Below are positions 19,912 to 26,540 of a stretch of 64,000 nucleotides of DNA, piece by piece. Under the pieces are notes generated by a model that did not search any database, was not told the origin of the DNA, and saw nothing but the letters and a program-made list of their open reading frames with translations. Position 1 is the stretch's first letter. Each line of letters opens with the position of its first letter. Source of the stretch: Streptococcus parasanguinis CC87K (GTDB taxonomy: Bacteria; Bacillota; Bacilli; Lactobacillales; Streptococcaceae); NCBI RefSeq assembly GCF_000507765.1, contig NZ_KI669401.1, positions 186,001 through 250,000 of the forward strand, given 5' to 3'. The position numbers and the translations under genes are program-made.

Positions 19912-20248
19912 ATGAGTGGTTTTTTCGTACAAAAGTCGGACTATGTTTTAGGTCTATCTGAATACAGAATTATCGTGAAAAATGGGAATGGTGAAATTTT
20001 CAGGGAGAGCTAGAAAAGGAGCTATTTGAAAAAGAGGAGGATGATGCTGTCATATGAACAGATGAGGGAAGTGAAATCTTTATCCGAGGTATGAGGGAAA
20101 GGATGCTGGAAAATCATCCATATGTTCAAGGTATAGCAAACGTTACAGTTTTTTCTATACTGCTGATCAGCAAATCAAAAGCTTGATCAGATCGTTTGAG
20201 GAGCTAGGTCCTCAATCTTATCGAACATGTGATACAGGAGATAAATAA
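19912..20248 (+). pseudogene. cas1: Probable cas1 remnant with internal deletion and stops
   Basis: Frame one reads MSGFFVQKSDYVLGLSEYR then IIVKNGNGEIFRE and a stop, like the first strands of a Cas1 N-terminal domain. After a frame change the text continues GELEKELFEKEEDDAVI, stop, TDEGSEIFIRGMRERMLENH, and after another change LIRSFEELGPQSYRTCDTGDK with a stop overlapping the next ATG (TAATG). This resembles a Cas1 C-terminal domain with about 200 central codons lost and several frame lesions. The assignment rests on the pattern and on the adjacent Cas2-like frame; it is moderately sure. GAGGAGG lies upstream of the ATG. Confidence 0.5.
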
Positions 20249-20556
20249 TGGGATTATTCTATCGTTTATCAGGAGATGAGAAAGAGTTCGCCAAGAAAAA
20301 GTCTCTCTTTTGCTCGATTATCTACGATATCACCAGCATTAAACGGAGCTTGAAATTGGCTAAACTTCTAGAGGTATTTGGTATTCGAGTGCAACGCTCT
20401 TGTTTTGAGGTTGATTTATAGTTAGAGGTCTCTAGTTATCAGCTTTTACTTGGTGCTCGTCAAAATTCTTATGATGCCAAGCAAGAGGACAACAATATCA
20501 TCTATGTCGGTAGTTTGGAGGAAACCGTTCGTTTGAATGGGGTGAGAGATCAATAG
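20248..20556 (+). pseudogene. cas2: cas2 remnant interrupted by one in-frame stop
   Basis: The frame reads MGLFYRLSGDEKEFAKKKSL then FCSIIYDITSIKRSLKLAKL and LEVFGIRVQRSCFEVDL, stop, and resumes in the same frame with LEVSSYQLLLGARQNSYDAK and NNIIYVGSLEETVRLNGVRDQ. YDI with the first-strand aspartate, KR..KLAKLLE.FG and RVQRSCFE are the Cas2 hallmarks, and IIYVG fits the last strand. Cas2 is the structural partner of Cas1 in CRISPR spacer acquisition. The TAG after VDL (20419-20421) would truncate it to about 57 residues, so it is probably dead. An N-terminal extension of about 20 residues precedes the usual start. Confidence 0.72.
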
Positions 20557-20700
20557 AACGTGAAGATTGTTTGTTCTTCTAGCTGAAAGCTCTAGTAAAA
20601 TATGGTATACTTAGGATTGTTTCCAGGTAGGAACTATACTGTGTGTTGATTCCCTTTTTGGGATGCAGCATATGAAGTAGGCCCCCCTAACCCTTGATAG

Positions 20701-20940
20701 TGGATTGAAAGAGCTCAAATTCCTTCTACGTTTGATGAAAGTTATGGAGGGCGTAAAGGTTCAAAATACAGCTTAATGACTGATGTTATACGCTTGCAAT
20801 ACATTCAATGTATCTATTATTCTGATATTGTCAGAGAAGCATCAGGGAGCTATAGGAAACAAGTTAATTCCAAGTTTTCATCTGATACAGAAGAGAAAAT
20901 TATTGGTGAAATTATTAAATATTTAGACGATGAGTTATAA
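20701..20940 (+). pseudogene. C-terminal fragment of an unidentified protein
   Basis: An open frame of 79 residues with no start codon near its head; a TAG and a TGA lie directly upstream in frame. It reads WIERAQIPSTFDESYGGRKG and ends FSSDTEEKIIGEIIKYLDDEL. The segment is helical and charged with no recognised domain. A gene for a small membrane protein starts 12 bp after its stop, suggesting the two once formed an operon. Part of the upstream 140 bp (20557-20700) shows no coding pattern and includes TGGTATACT, a possible extended -10. Confidence 0.35.
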
Positions 20941-20952
20941 GAAAGGAATAAA

Positions 20953-21279
20953 ATGGGAAGATTTAATAGAGCATTACTCAATTTACTATGTTTTGGGATT
21001 TTCTTTAGTACAATAGTCATTATGTTCATTTTCAAGGCTGGAAATGACCTATCTAATATCTATGATAGATTAGAGAAAGAGAAACAAGAGCAGATAGTGA
21101 AAAACCCTAATCCACAAGATCGTGAAATTGTTGGAAAAACTGATGATGGTGAATACTTACAATTCATCTTGTGGGATGAATACAACCAAAAAGAACACAA
21201 AATACACGTTCACCCCAGTGACTATGATATTTATAAAATAGGGGATATCTATTATACTGATAAAAACACAATTCATTAA
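20953..21279 (+). CDS. Small membrane-anchored protein, unknown function
   Basis: A 108-residue protein with one N-terminal membrane helix (about residues 8-28, LLNLLCFGIFFSTIVIMFIF) and a charged domain outside or inside the membrane (DREIVGKTDDGEYLQFILWDEYNQ) that looks beta-rich. GAAAGGA precedes the ATG by 6 nt. It is the only apparently intact gene in the decayed island. It is AT-rich compared with alaS. No family is recognised. A further ribosome site (AAGGAG) and ATG at 21299 begin a 12-residue frame that stops at 21337, the start of a lost gene. Confidence 0.6.
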   Translation: MGRFNRALLNLLCFGIFFSTIVIMFIFKAGNDLSNIYDRLEKEKQEQIVKNPNPQDREIVGKTDDGEYLQFILWDEYNQKEHKIHVHPSDYDIYKIGDIYYTDKNTIH

Positions 21280-21348
21280 AATCAAGGAGAAACTAAAAAT
21301 GAAAAACACTAAAAAACGTAAGATTATTTTTAAGTAGGAAGCCACCAA

Positions 21349-21370
21349 ACCCTCGAGAGGAGATGGAAAC
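21349..21370 (+). CRISPR. Single degenerate CRISPR-repeat-like sequence (type III-A style)
   Basis: CCTCGAGAGGAGATGGAAAC (21351-21370) matches, from memory, 18 of 20 bases at the 3' half of the Streptococcus thermophilus type III-A (CRISPR2) repeat, including the GGAAAC end that becomes part of the crRNA handle. The 5' half does not match and there is no second copy, so this is not a functional array. It may be the last surviving repeat. Chance cannot be excluded, but a cas1-cas2-like remnant lies 0.8 kb upstream. Confidence 0.4.
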
Positions 21371-21426
21371 GGTCTTACAAATCTCATAAAAGCTGTACAA
21401 GTTCCAACTCCAGTAAATGATTCAAA

Positions 21427-21859
21427 TAAGGAAGTTCCTCACAAGGTGGAAGGTCTTCAAGAGCAACTCCGTCAATTGTAAAAAGAAAATGCAAAATTGA
21501 AGGAAAAAGCAGCGGCTGCAGCAGCAGGCGATGTCTTCAAGAATGTTCAAGAAGCAAACGGACACCGTTACATTGCCAGCCAAGTTTCTGTATCAGATGC
21601 AGGTGCTCTTCGTACCTTTGCGGATAACTGGAAACAAAAAGATTACTCTGATGTGCTTGTTCTTGTCGCAGCCATCGGTGACAAGGTCAATGTCCTTGTA
21701 GCCAGCAAGACAAAAGATGTTCATGCAGGTAATGTGATCAAAGAATTGGCTCCAATCGTCGATGGACGTGGTGGTGGTAAACCAGACATGGCCATGGCAG
21801 GAGGAAGCAACCAAGCGAAAATCCAAGAATTGTTGGATGCTGTAGCAGGTAAATTGTAA
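21427..21859 (+). pseudogene. Second copy of the alaS 3' end (433 bp)
   Basis: Aligns without gaps to alaS 19359-19791 with scattered substitutions. A C-to-T change makes an in-frame TAA at 21478-21480; the frame then resumes from an ATG at 21497 and encodes the C-Ala domain to the same C-terminus. Variant residues (for example [23 protein letters not shown] in place of [23 protein letters not shown]) look like a different alanyl-tRNA synthetase allele rather than a fresh copy. Without the catalytic part it cannot charge tRNA. It marks the right boundary of the island. Confidence 0.93.
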
Positions 21860-21866
21860 TAATCGG

Positions 21867-21897
21867 AGAGGTTGGATGTTTGTCCAACCTCTTTTTT
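21867..21897 (+). terminator. Terminator after the alaS fragment
   Basis: AGAGGTTGGA (21867-21876) pairs with TCCAACCTCT (21883-21892), followed by TTTTT. The sequence differs from the terminator after full-length alaS, so the two copies carry different 3' flanks. Confidence 0.9.
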
Positions 21898-21938
21898 CAA
21901 AAAAAAGCAGATCCAATTAGAAAAAGATTGCAACAAAA

Positions 21939-21962
21939 AAACCTTTCCGTCTGGAAAGGTTT
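21939..21962 (-). terminator. Distal copy of the nrdF-type terminator hairpin
   Basis: AAACCTTTCC-GTCT-GGAAAGGTTT, a perfect 10-bp stem. Upstream on the + strand lies an A-run, so in the leftward direction it ends in a T-run. It is nearly identical to the hairpin at 22201-22228, 262 bp away. Confidence 0.75.
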
Positions 21963-21963
21963 C

Positions 21964-22136
21964 AGATTGAAGATAAAGTCTTCTAAAAAACTTTCCTTAG
22001 GTGAGTACGGACGTCAGCGAACTTCAAAGAAGTTCCATGACTTAGTTTTGGACCTAAGGTTCCAAAACTCCCGAGTGCTAGAAACATGATTGTTTCTAGC
22101 ACTTTTCTCACGGCGGAAAGTTTTTAATCTTCAAAA
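21964..22136. other. Highly structured non-coding element (nested stems, possible pseudoknot)
   Basis: No open frame of note. Complementary arms are: 21967-21974 with 22127-22134 (8 bp); 21986-21996 with 22115-22125 (11 bp); 22002-22005 with 22107-22110; inside these, 22013-22016 with 22038-22041 enclosing 22019-22025 with 22029-22035; 22044-22052 with 22061-22069 (9 bp); 22074-22086 with 22091-22103 (13 bp). The loop CCTAAGG (22053-22059) is complementary to CCTTAGG (21995-22001), which could form a pseudoknot. A local hairpin (21969-21973 with 21979-21983) competes with the outer stem. It could be an ncRNA, an mRNA 3' structure of nrdHEF or a small mobile repeat; the transcribed strand is unknown. 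Confidence 0.7.
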
Positions 22137-22162
22137 AATAAAAGTCACTTTTTGAAAATCAT

Positions 22163-22228
22163 CTATCTGTTTTATGTAAAACAATAGGTTGTCTATATTT
22201 AAAAACCTTTCCATCTGGAAAGGTTTTT
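22163..22228 (-). terminator. nrdF terminator plus an extra small hairpin
   Basis: AAAAACCTTTCC-ATCT-GGAAAGGTTTTT (22201-22228) is a perfect bidirectional terminator immediately after the nrdF stop. A second stem, CTAT/TGTTTTA with TAAAACA/ATAG (22163-22187), lies beyond it. Confidence 0.9.
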
Positions 22229-22231
22229 GTC

Positions 22232-23191
22232 TTATAGGCCGTAGTTGTAATCGTCATCCTGCATGGCTTCTACTTCACCGAGAAGGTAACCATTTCCGAC
22301 TTGAGAGAAGAAGTCGTGGTTAGAGGTACCGGTTGAGATTCCGTTCATGACGATTGGGTTAACGTCATCTGCTGAGTCTGGGAAAAGTGGATCTTGTCCT
22401 AAGTTCATGAGAGCTTTATTGGCGTTGTAACGAAGGAAGGTCTTGACTTCCTCAGTCCAGCCCACACCATCATAGAGGCTCTCTGTGTAGCCTTCTTCAT
22501 TTTCGTAGAGGGTGTAGAGCAGATCATACATCCACTCTTTGAGTTTTTCTTGTTCTTCTTCTGGTAATTCGTTAAATCCAAGTTGGAACTTGTAGCCGAT
22601 ATAGGTTCCGTGAACTGATTCGTCCCGAATGATCAACTTGATGATCTCAGCTACGTTGGCCAATTTGTTGTTTCCAAGATAGTAGAGAGGTGTGAAGAAA
22701 CCAGAGTAGAAGAGGAAGGTTTCAAGGAAAACGCTGGCGACTTTCTTTTCAAGAGGGGTCCCATTGAGATAGATTTCGTTGATGATTTCTGCCTTCTTTT
22801 GAAGGAAAGGATTGGTGTTGGTCCATTCGAAAATCTCTTCGATTTCTGACTTAGTATTCAAAGTAGAAAAGATAGAAGAGTATGACTTAGCATGGACAGA
22901 TTCCATAAATTGGATGTTGTTAAAGACAGCTTCTTCATGGGGAGTACGAATATCCGCACGAAGAGCCTGAACACCTGTTTCAGATTGCATGGTATCTAGA
23001 AGGGTTAATCCCCCAAAGACTTTACCAACTAGGTCTTTTTCTTTATTAGACAACTTTCTCCAGTCATCCAAGTCGTTTGACAAAGGGATACGTGTATCCA
23101 ACCAGAATTGCTCTGTCAGTTTTTCCCAGGTCGATTTATCGATGACATCTTCGATCGCATTCCAGTTAATGGCTTTGTAGTATGTTTCCAT
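22232..23191 (-). CDS. nrdF: Class Ib ribonucleotide reductase, beta subunit
   Basis: Holds the dimanganese/diiron-tyrosyl radical cofactor that starts reduction of ribonucleotides to deoxyribonucleotides under aerobic conditions. I use ATG 23191 (METYYKAINWNAIED), 319 residues, with GAAAG about 8 nt upstream; the frame extends to 23200 but that start has poor spacing. Metal ligands are visible as E in QSETGVQAL, E and H in FMESVHAKSYSSIF, and E...ESVHG in IIRDESVHGTYIGYKF. It ends nrdHEF. No nrdI gene is seen in the window. Confidence 0.96.
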   Translation of the reverse strand: METYYKAINWNAIEDVIDKSTWEKLTEQFWLDTRIPLSNDLDDWRKLSNKEKDLVGKVFGGLTLLDTMQSETGVQALRADIRTPHEEAVFNNIQFMESVHAKSYSSIFSTLNTKSEIEEIFEWTNTNPFLQKKAEIINEIYLNGTPLEKKVASVFLETFLFYSGFFTPLYYLGNNKLANVAEIIKLIIRDESVHGTYIGYKFQLGFNELPEEEQEKLKEWMYDLLYTLYENEEGYTESLYDGVGWTEEVKTFLRYNANKALMNLGQDPLFPDSADDVNPIVMNGISTGTSNHDFFSQVGNGYLLGEVEAMQDDDYNYGL

Positions 23192-23304
23192 TTGCATCAC
23201 TTTCTTTTTCTATTCATTCAATCGTTACTATTCTACCATAAATTGATAGAATACCGCACAAAAAGTCGGCGAACCGACTTTTGATAGCTATCTAGGATAG
23301 CGGA

Positions 23305-25464
23305 TTAGATGACACAGCTTTCACATTGGTTGGCGCCAACTTCTCCACCATCATCTGTAAAGGTACGGACGTAGTAGATAGACTTGATACCCTTGTTAAA
23401 GGCGTAGTTCCGAAGGATAGACAAGTCACGAGTGGTTTGTTTGTTTTCCGTTTTCCATTCGTAAAGACCCTTTGGAATATCGCTGCGCATAAAGAGAGTC
23501 AGTGAAAGACCTTGGTCTACATGCTCAGTTGCAGCAGCATAGACATCGATGACTTTTCGCATATCCATGTCGTAGGCAGAAGTGTAGTAAGGAATCGTTT
23601 CCGTTGACAATCCTGCTGCAGGGTAGTAGATTTTACCGATTTTTTTCTCTTGGCGTTCTTCAATCCGTTGTGTAATTGGGTGGATAGAAGCAGATACGTC
23701 ATTGATGTAGCTGATAGATCCATTTGGTGCCACAGCCAAGCGGTTTTGGTGGTAAAGACCATCTGCCTTGACTTTATCACGAAGTTCAGCCCAGTCTTCT
23801 GCACTAGGAATGAAAATGTCCTTAAAGAGTTCTTTGACGCGATCAGATTTTGGTACAAATTCTCCAGTCATGTACTTATCAAAGTATCTACCGTTGGCAT
23901 AATCAGATTTTTCAAAATTGTGGAAGGTAACACCACGTTCGCGCGCAATGTTATTTGATTCTACGAGAGTCCAGTAGTTCATGAGCATGAAGTAGATACT
24001 TGTGAACTCAACAGACTCAGGTGATCCGTATTCAATCAATTGTTGCGCAAGGTAGCTGTGAAGTCCCATTGCTCCAAGTCCGAACGAATGCGCCAGTTTA
24101 TTTCCGTGGTCAATGGTTGGAACGGCCACGATATGAGAACTATCGGTAACGAAGGTTAAAGCACGAACCATGGCACGAATCGAACGTCCAAAATCAGGTG
24201 AAGTCATCATGTTAACTACGTTGGTTGAACCAAGGTTACATGAGACGTCTGTTCCCATTTGGACAAATTCTTGGGCATCGTTGATCAAGCTTGGTTCTTG
24301 AACTTGGAGGATCTCTGAACACAAGTTACTCATGATGATTTTTCCATCAACTGGGTTGGCCCGGTTAGCAGTATCGATGTTGACTACATATGGATAGCCA
24401 GATTCTTGTTGCAATTTAGAAATTTCAGTTTCCAAATCACGTGCCTTAATTTTTGTCTTGCGGATGTTTGGATTAGCAACCAACTCATCGTATTTTTCAG
24501 TGATGTCGATGTAGTTGAATGGTACTCCGTATTCACGTTCCACAGAGTATGGGCTGAAGAGGTACATTTCTTCATTTTTACGAGCCAACTCGTAGAACTT
24601 GTCTGGCACGACGACCCCAAGTGAGAGAGTCTTCACCCGAACTTTTTCATCAGCATTTTCTTTCTTAGTTGAAAGGAAGGCGATGATGTCTGGGTGGAAG
24701 ACGTTGAGGTAAACCACCCCAGCCCCTTGGCGTTGTCCCAATTGGTTAGAGTAAGAGAAGCTATCTTCGAAGAGTTTCATAACTGGAACCACTCCAGAAG
24801 CGGCTCCTTCATACCCTTTGATTGGTGCTCCAGCTTCACGAAGGTTGCTGAGGGAAATCCCAACCCCACCACCGATACGTGAAAGTTGAAGGGCAGAGTT
24901 GATGGAACGTCCGATCGCATTCATATCATCGGTTACTTGGATCAAGAAACATGAAACCAATTCTCCACGGCGGGCACGTCCAGCGTTTAAGAAAGAAGGA
25001 GTAGCTGGTTGGTAGCGTTGGTGGATAATTTCGTTTGCGATGTCTCGCGCGATAGCTTCATTTCCATCTGCAAAATAGAGAGCATTGAAGAAGACACGGT
25101 CTTCCATGCTTTCAAGATAGTATTCTCCATCATTTGTTTTCAAAGCGTATTGGTTATAGAATTTGTAGGCCGCCATGAAGGACTTGAATTGGAAGTTTTG
25201 GTCTTTGATAAATTGGGCCAATTCCTCTAAAAATTCAGGACGGTATTTCTCGATAAAAGCTCTCTCAATGTAATTGTGCTCGAGAAGGTACTGAATCTTG
25301 TCTGTAATCGAGTCAAAGGCTTTAGTATTTGGTACAACATTTTCTTTAAAGAATGCATCCAAAGCTTCTTTATCCTTATGAAGCATGATTTGGCCGTTTA
25401 CTGGACGGTTGATTTCATTGTTAAGACGAAAATACGTCACATCTTCAAGAGATTTTAATCCCAT
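23305..25464 (-). CDS. nrdE: Class Ib ribonucleotide reductase, alpha (catalytic) subunit
   Basis: Catalyses 2'-hydroxyl reduction of ribonucleoside diphosphates, using the radical passed from NrdF and electrons from NrdH. The 719-residue length is normal. Active-site cysteines are visible in RGELVSCFLIQV, in the NLCSEILQ region (radical-site Cys with downstream ECSEI-type glutamate) and in the C-terminal redox pair ANQCESCVI. There is no N-terminal ATP-cone of the class Ia type. It lies between nrdH, with a terminator-like hairpin in the gap, and nrdF. Confidence 0.97.
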   Translation of the reverse strand: MGLKSLEDVTYFRLNNEINRPVNGQIMLHKDKEALDAFFKENVVPNTKAFDSITDKIQYLLEHNYIERAFIEKYRPEFLEELAQFIKDQNFQFKSFMAAYKFYNQYALKTNDGEYYLESMEDRVFFNALYFADGNEAIARDIANEIIHQRYQPATPSFLNAGRARRGELVSCFLIQVTDDMNAIGRSINSALQLSRIGGGVGISLSNLREAGAPIKGYEGAASGVVPVMKLFEDSFSYSNQLGQRQGAGVVYLNVFHPDIIAFLSTKKENADEKVRVKTLSLGVVVPDKFYELARKNEEMYLFSPYSVEREYGVPFNYIDITEKYDELVANPNIRKTKIKARDLETEISKLQQESGYPYVVNIDTANRANPVDGKIIMSNLCSEILQVQEPSLINDAQEFVQMGTDVSCNLGSTNVVNMMTSPDFGRSIRAMVRALTFVTDSSHIVAVPTIDHGNKLAHSFGLGAMGLHSYLAQQLIEYGSPESVEFTSIYFMLMNYWTLVESNNIARERGVTFHNFEKSDYANGRYFDKYMTGEFVPKSDRVKELFKDIFIPSAEDWAELRDKVKADGLYHQNRLAVAPNGSISYINDVSASIHPITQRIEERQEKKIGKIYYPAAGLSTETIPYYTSAYDMDMRKVIDVYAAATEHVDQGLSLTLFMRSDIPKGLYEWKTENKQTTRDLSILRNYAFNKGIKSIYYVRTFTDDGGEVGANQCESCVI

Positions 25465-25519
25465 AATAATCCTTTTCTAGTTCAAAAAAATGAAGAGGAG
25501 AAGTCCTCTCTTCCCAAGT

Positions 25520-25552
25520 AAAAAGTCTAGTGTTAGGTTGCTAACGCTAGAC
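25520..25552 (-). terminator. Attenuator-like hairpin between nrdH and nrdE
   Basis: Leftward, a 12-bp stem with one wobble (25541-25552 with 25525-25536) on a 4-nt loop is followed by a TTTTT run (complement of 25520-25524). It should end part of the transcripts after nrdH. A second small stem (GAGGA with TCCTC near 25495-25510) lies just before nrdE. Confidence 0.75.
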
Positions 25553-25578
25553 CCTATTTAAGCAAAATACTGTGTTTA

Positions 25579-25797
25579 TTATGAAAGTTTCTTCAACTTA
25601 GCTGGTTGAAAACCAGAAAATACTTCATCCGGTGTTTGAATAACTGGAGCAGCATTGAAGCCAAGGTTCTTAACATGCTCTACAAATTCTGGCTGTTCGT
25701 CTAAGTTAATTTCGCGGTATTCCACATGATTGCTATCGAGGAATCGCTTGGTCATTTTGCATTGAACACAATTATTTTTTGAATAAATGGTTACCAT
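25579..25797 (-). CDS. nrdH: NrdH glutaredoxin-like redoxin
   Basis: Small electron donor for the class Ib reductase, itself reduced by thioredoxin reductase. The 72-residue protein starts MVTIYSKNNCVQCKMTKRFL: the CxxC redox pair is at residues 10 and 13 (CVQC, the class Ib signature being CVQC). NAAPVIQTPDEVFSGFQPAKL contains the cis-proline motif and the FSGF sequence typical of NrdH. It is the first gene of nrdHEF and has its own strong promoter. Confidence 0.95.
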   Translation of the reverse strand: MVTIYSKNNCVQCKMTKRFLDSNHVEYREINLDEQPEFVEHVKNLGFNAAPVIQTPDEVFSGFQPAKLKKLS

Positions 25798-25836
25798 TTC
25801 TTTTCCGTTCTCCTATCGAAATATAAATCTGTAAAC

Positions 25837-25865
25837 AGTATAAACAAAATCCAGCAACTTGTCAA
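25837..25865 (-). promoter_or_regulatory. Promoter of nrdHEF
   Basis: On the minus strand TTGACA (complement of 25860-25865) and TATACT (complement of 25837-25842) are separated by 17 bp, about 40 bp upstream of nrdH. Confidence 0.9.
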
Positions 25866-25872
25866 CAAAATA

Positions 25873-25929
25873 AAACTAAATATTGTGCAAAGAGATGAAA
25901 TGGAGTTTTCAAAGCACAATATATTGTGG
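25873..25929 (-). promoter_or_regulatory. Two NrdR boxes upstream of nrdHEF
   Basis: AAACTAAATATTGTGC (25873-25888) and GCACAATATATTGTGG (25914-25929) match the NrdR consensus acaCwAtATaTwGtgt at about 13 and 14 of 16 positions. Their starts are 41 bp apart, close to four helical turns, and they lie directly upstream of the -35 box. NrdR is a zinc-finger/ATP-cone repressor of ribonucleotide reductase genes. The rest of the 25930-26180 gap, between the two divergent units, shows no gene. Confidence 0.85.
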
Positions 25930-26180
25930 TGAGTGAAAAGTGTGAAAATCGAAGAAATGGGATAGGAATAGGCTTTAAAGCATCTTTAATTAGTTATAAT
26001 TTTTTGGTGAATCAATATCCTGTGGTTCAAGAGCTTCTTTTCATTGAAAGCGGAGGAAAATGTTACTTATAATATAGTAGAAAATTGAAAAGATATTTTC
26101 TCTGTTCTTCAGGTGCTTCTTAAAATGTATCTAAATTGGGATTTTTCGCAGTCTTTTTCTGTAAGTCAGTGATAAAAATC

Positions 26181-26209
26181 TTGAAAAAAATTTCAAAAGA
26201 TGATATAAT
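26181..26209 (+). promoter_or_regulatory. Promoter of ptsHI
   Basis: TTGAAA (26181-26186) and TATAAT (26204-26209) with a 17-bp spacer, about 60 bp upstream of ptsH. Confidence 0.88.
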
Positions 26210-26272
26210 ACCAAATTGTAAGGGTTATCAAAAGGTAACTCAAAAACTATTTTTAAAAAGGAGAGTCAAACT

Positions 26273-26536
26273 ATGGCTTCTAAAGATTTCCACATCGTGG
26301 CAGAAACAGGTATCCACGCACGTCCAGCAACTTTGTTGGTTCAAACTGCTAGCAAATTTGCTTCAGATATTACTCTTGAATACAAAGGTAAATCAGTTAA
26401 CTTGAAATCAATCATGGGTGTTATGAGCCTTGGTGTTGGTCAAGGAGCAGACGTTGTAATCTCTGCAGAAGGTGCTGACGCTGATGATGCTATCGCAGCT
26501 ATCTCAGAAACAATGACTAAAGAAGGATTGGCTTAA
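26273..26536 (+). CDS. ptsH: Phosphocarrier protein HPr
   Basis: Cytoplasmic phosphoryl carrier of the phosphotransferase system and co-regulator of CcpA. The 87-residue protein has ETGIHARPA with the catalytic His15 and [14 protein letters not shown] with regulatory Ser46, phosphorylated by HPr kinase when sugar is abundant. AAAGGAGAG precedes the ATG. ptsI starts 4 bp after its stop. Confidence 0.98.
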   Translation: MASKDFHIVAETGIHARPATLLVQTASKFASDITLEYKGKSVNLKSIMGVMSLGVGQGADVVISAEGADADDAIAAISETMTKEGLA

Positions 26537-26540
26537 AAAT

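Noticed and set aside
21497..21859. Treating the alaS 3' copy as a functional 120-residue gene
   Set aside because: Lacks catalytic and editing domains, lacks a convincing ribosome site, and the aligned frame upstream is cut by a stop; it is a fragment of a duplicated gene end.
26136..26405. 89-codon frame upstream of and overlapping ptsH
   Set aside because: It covers the ptsH promoter and reads ptsH in the wrong frame; no ribosome site.
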